Source of the DNA: Acytostelium subglobosum LB1 | Lineage: Eukaryota > Evosea > Eumycetozoa > Acytosteliales > Acytosteliaceae | Reading direction: 5' to 3' | Assembly (NCBI RefSeq): GCF_000787575.1 | Contig: NW_012236529.1 | Coordinates: forward strand, 1,240,001 to 1,304,000 | Length of the DNA: 64,000 nt | Part shown: positions 61,641-64,000 of the stretch, one piece after another | Layout of the letters: the number at the start of each line of letters is the position of its first letter | How positions within the stretch are numbered: the stretch's first letter is position 1 | Notes under the pieces: generated by a model | The model's input: only the letters and a program-made list of their open reading frames with translations | Databases searched by the model: none | What the model was told of the DNA's origin: nothing | Translations under genes and position numbers: made by a program

Positions 61641-62559
61641 TATTAATATGTATGAATAGTTAGTTTAGGTAAGTTAATTAGTTATTATTTGTTTATGTTT
61701 GAGTTTGTGTTTGAATGAATGAATGACTGTCCGACAACTAATATGATACCATCATCATCAATTACCCCTGCACAAGGTCGTGTCAGCACCAGCAACACAG
61801 AAGCACGCACTATCACTCCCATCAACCCAACTCAAAACACAATTCGATAGCCAATCACTCAGCTCTCTCTGATGCATCAGAGTGTCGGGTTGGTCACCTG
61901 ATGAATTTGAGTGAAAAGGTATGAGCGCAACTTGAGTTTCAAAGTTGTCAGTATTCCTCTCTCATCAATTTCCTCACTAAATTCCAAGTCATTCATACAC
62001 GACACTAATCAAAAACTACAAGATAATTTCTTGCGAGCTTATGTTGGGTTGTGATGAGTGGTTTTCATCATTCGATTCAGAGTTTGGTTTAACCTTTGGA
62101 TCCTGAGATTGGGTGGGTGTTGATGGAATTAGCAACCATTAAGGTACGTGTGCCCATTCCCAACCAGGGAATGCATGGTCCAGCTCAAATCTCACACCTT
62201 CAACCGGTAACATTACATAAATAAAAAAATGGATCCGATCACAAACAAAGGACCAATGAATGAGTTGGCTTTTGTGTTGTCACATGATGTTGTTATTGCC
62301 AGAGGTTACCCCAAGAGTTTGCCCCAATCACTTTAAATCATTAGAATGTGAGGTTTGCACACTCAATCATCAAACCCATTGGTCGAACTGGATTTAAGTT
62401 CCCATCGCGCCATCAAGGATCTTATTGAGCATCCAATCACTCGATCGAATGGATTGAGTTTAGTTTGACCCAGATTACAACTCAACTGATCAGCTGATTA
62501 ACTGCTGTCCAGTCTTCATTATTTATTTACAACATTAGTCGAGGTCCAAAGGTTCTAAT
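61641..62559. other. Intergenic, about 0.9 kb
   Basis: Upstream region of the CudA-like gene and downstream of the edge gene. Less repetitive than other gaps in the window, but no coding exon, tRNA or known element was recognised. Confidence 0.5.
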
Positions 62560-64000
62560 CTAATTCATCGATAATAATGGTGATGATGAAGATGATGAGG
62601 ATGCTGAAGATGGAGCACCCTTCTTTAGCTTATCCATTGCACTGTCTCTATCACCAATCTCTTCGTATAGCTTTCTCTTGTTGTTCTTGAGAGCACCTTC
62701 GAATAGACCGACGATCAGTTGTACGCATGGTACAATCACTTGTATCAGCCAGAAGATATCTAGCATGGCAAACATGACCACCGTGACGATTTGACCGAAT
62801 GATACAGTATGTGATGATGTAACATAACGGAAGAATACACTCTTTTCAACATCGACACGGAATGTGAACGAGGCTGGCGAGTCGTGGAATTGGTCGGGCT
62901 CCAAATAAGACGTGGCGTTCGATATGAAGCTGTAGTCCTTGTAGCTCTGTCGATCAAACACGCACTTCTCCACCATTGGTCGCACCAGTGTAAAGTCATT
63001 ATTCGATGAATGTACATTACACTTTGTCATGAATGTTATCTATTTGATTGATTGATTGAATGTTAGTAGTGATTGGAATGATCCCAGATGGATGGACGGA
63101 TACGTACCATTGATAACAAAGATATTGATGCAGATGGACGAAGGATGGTGTCTTCGAGAGGTTGGATGACTCCGGAAACATAGGAGTTGCCAGTGTTGAT
63201 GTCCGTGTCATCATTGAGTGTGGACACATTGTAGACGATACGTTGTGCGTAGAAGTAGTTGAGCAGCGGTGTGATCTGGAATGAATAGGATGACTCATCT
63301 CCAAACTCTGCACCCTTGGCAATTGACACTTGGAATTGGCATACTGTGGCATTGTCCTCGATCTTTGATACGTTGGAGTAATACTGGAGCACCTGTGAGG
63401 CAACCATGTACTTGCACTCGCCCATGTAGTTGGGTGTCTGGCAGCCGGTCAGCACGAGGTTCAGCTCATCGATGCTGCAGTTGCCCGTGTAGCCGTACAG
63501 GTCGATTGTGACGCGCATCGGACTGCTGTCGACGATCTTGAGGTACTGGATCTCGTTGTAACGGTCGGCCAGGTTGGGGTCGGTCGACACCTGACCATAC
63601 GATCGCAGCTCGATGCTGAGGTTCTGATTGACGCTCTGGAACTGGAACATGAACAGGATCATCAGGAACAGCATAAACAGGAAGAAGTACGTGCAGAAGC
63701 TCTCGACGGCCTTTTGTGGCACGACGACCATTCGCTTCTTGCGCACGTAGACTCCCATGCCACGCGTGTCGTTGTTGATGCCGATCGGGCGGTTGGAGGT
63801 GCGCTCCAAGTAGTCTTCCTCCTTGATGTGCGCCTCGCCTGTCAGGTCGTAGAAGTTGACGCGCAACAAGTTGCGTATCAGCCGAGATTGGAAGTTGGCG
63901 TAGCGCGGCCATGGAGTGCACACACTGATCGTGAAGATGAGCGAGATGCCCAGGATGACCAGGAACCACGGGTAGGAGTTGTAGAACGTGCTCTCAAAGT
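62560..64000 (-). CDS. Multi-pass membrane protein, 5' end outside window
   Basis: Exons 64000-63108 (open to the edge) and 63039-62560 give at least 456 aa. An incoming helix (FLVILGISLIFTISVCTPW) is followed by a cytosolic loop with NFQSRLIRNLLRVNFYDL and a basic KKRMVVVPQ. A second helix (FFLFMLFLMILFMFQF) comes next. A large luminal or extracellular beta-rich domain has paired Cys and Asn-glycosylation sites, then a third helix pair (FGQIVTVVMFAMLDIFWLIQ) and a Ser-rich cytosolic tail. The gene continues upstream beyond 64000. No family recognised. Confidence 0.85.

Overview
The window looks like nuclear DNA of a social amoeba (Dictyostelia). The evidence is short AT-rich introns with GTA(A/T)GT donors and TAG/CAG acceptors, exons clearly richer in G+C than the DNA between them, asparagine, glutamine, serine and threonine runs, simple (TCAA)n/(TGAT)n tetranucleotide repeats filling introns and intergenic DNA, and gene families typical of this group: IPT/TIG surface proteins, LIM-only proteins, a PTS2-bearing citrate synthase and a TKL kinase. 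The exons are more GC-rich than in D. discoideum, so another dictyostelid species is likely. I cannot name the species. There is one assembly gap of 100 N (57157-57256) and a single stray N (56040).

Layout. 0-21 kb is mostly secretory and surface genes: a three-LIM protein (-), an S28 serine carboxypeptidase (-), a C-type-lectin/IPT-TIG/EGF type I membrane protein (-), a small repeat protein ending in a CaaX box (-), a broken solute-binding-protein-like gene (+), a secreted alpha/beta-hydrolase (+), and a very large cysteine-rich ectodomain joined to a 7TM domain (+). 21-35 kb is housekeeping: NSUN2-type RNA m5C methyltransferase (-), eIF2-beta (+), ABHD13-type hydrolase (-), an Acl4-type TPR protein (+), a TKL kinase (-), Rab GDI (-) and peroxisomal citrate synthase cshA (+). 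A gene-poor, low-complexity 3 kb stretch follows (34.9-37.9 kb).

38-50 kb carries a PH-LIM protein (+), an ankyrin-type dictyostelid protein (-), prefoldin 2 (+), an Hrq1/MrfA-type DUF1998 helicase (-), a Gln-rich coiled-coil protein (+) and a multi-pass membrane protein (+). 50-64 kb carries a secreted crystallin-like protein (-), an intronless GNAT acetyltransferase (-) and an intronless secreted beta-helix protein (-), an EamA transporter (-), a BK-type potassium channel broken by assembly defects (+), a CudA-like transcription factor candidate in two overlapping frames (-), and a membrane protein cut by the window edge (-).

Several neighbours work in the same broad process: NSUN2, eIF2-beta and Acl4 all serve translation or ribosome assembly, and lie in head-to-head pairs with short shared promoters. 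No tRNA, rRNA, CRISPR array, transposon or viral remnant was recognised. Exon boundaries were set by hand from splice signals and checked for reading-frame continuity; they are predictions.
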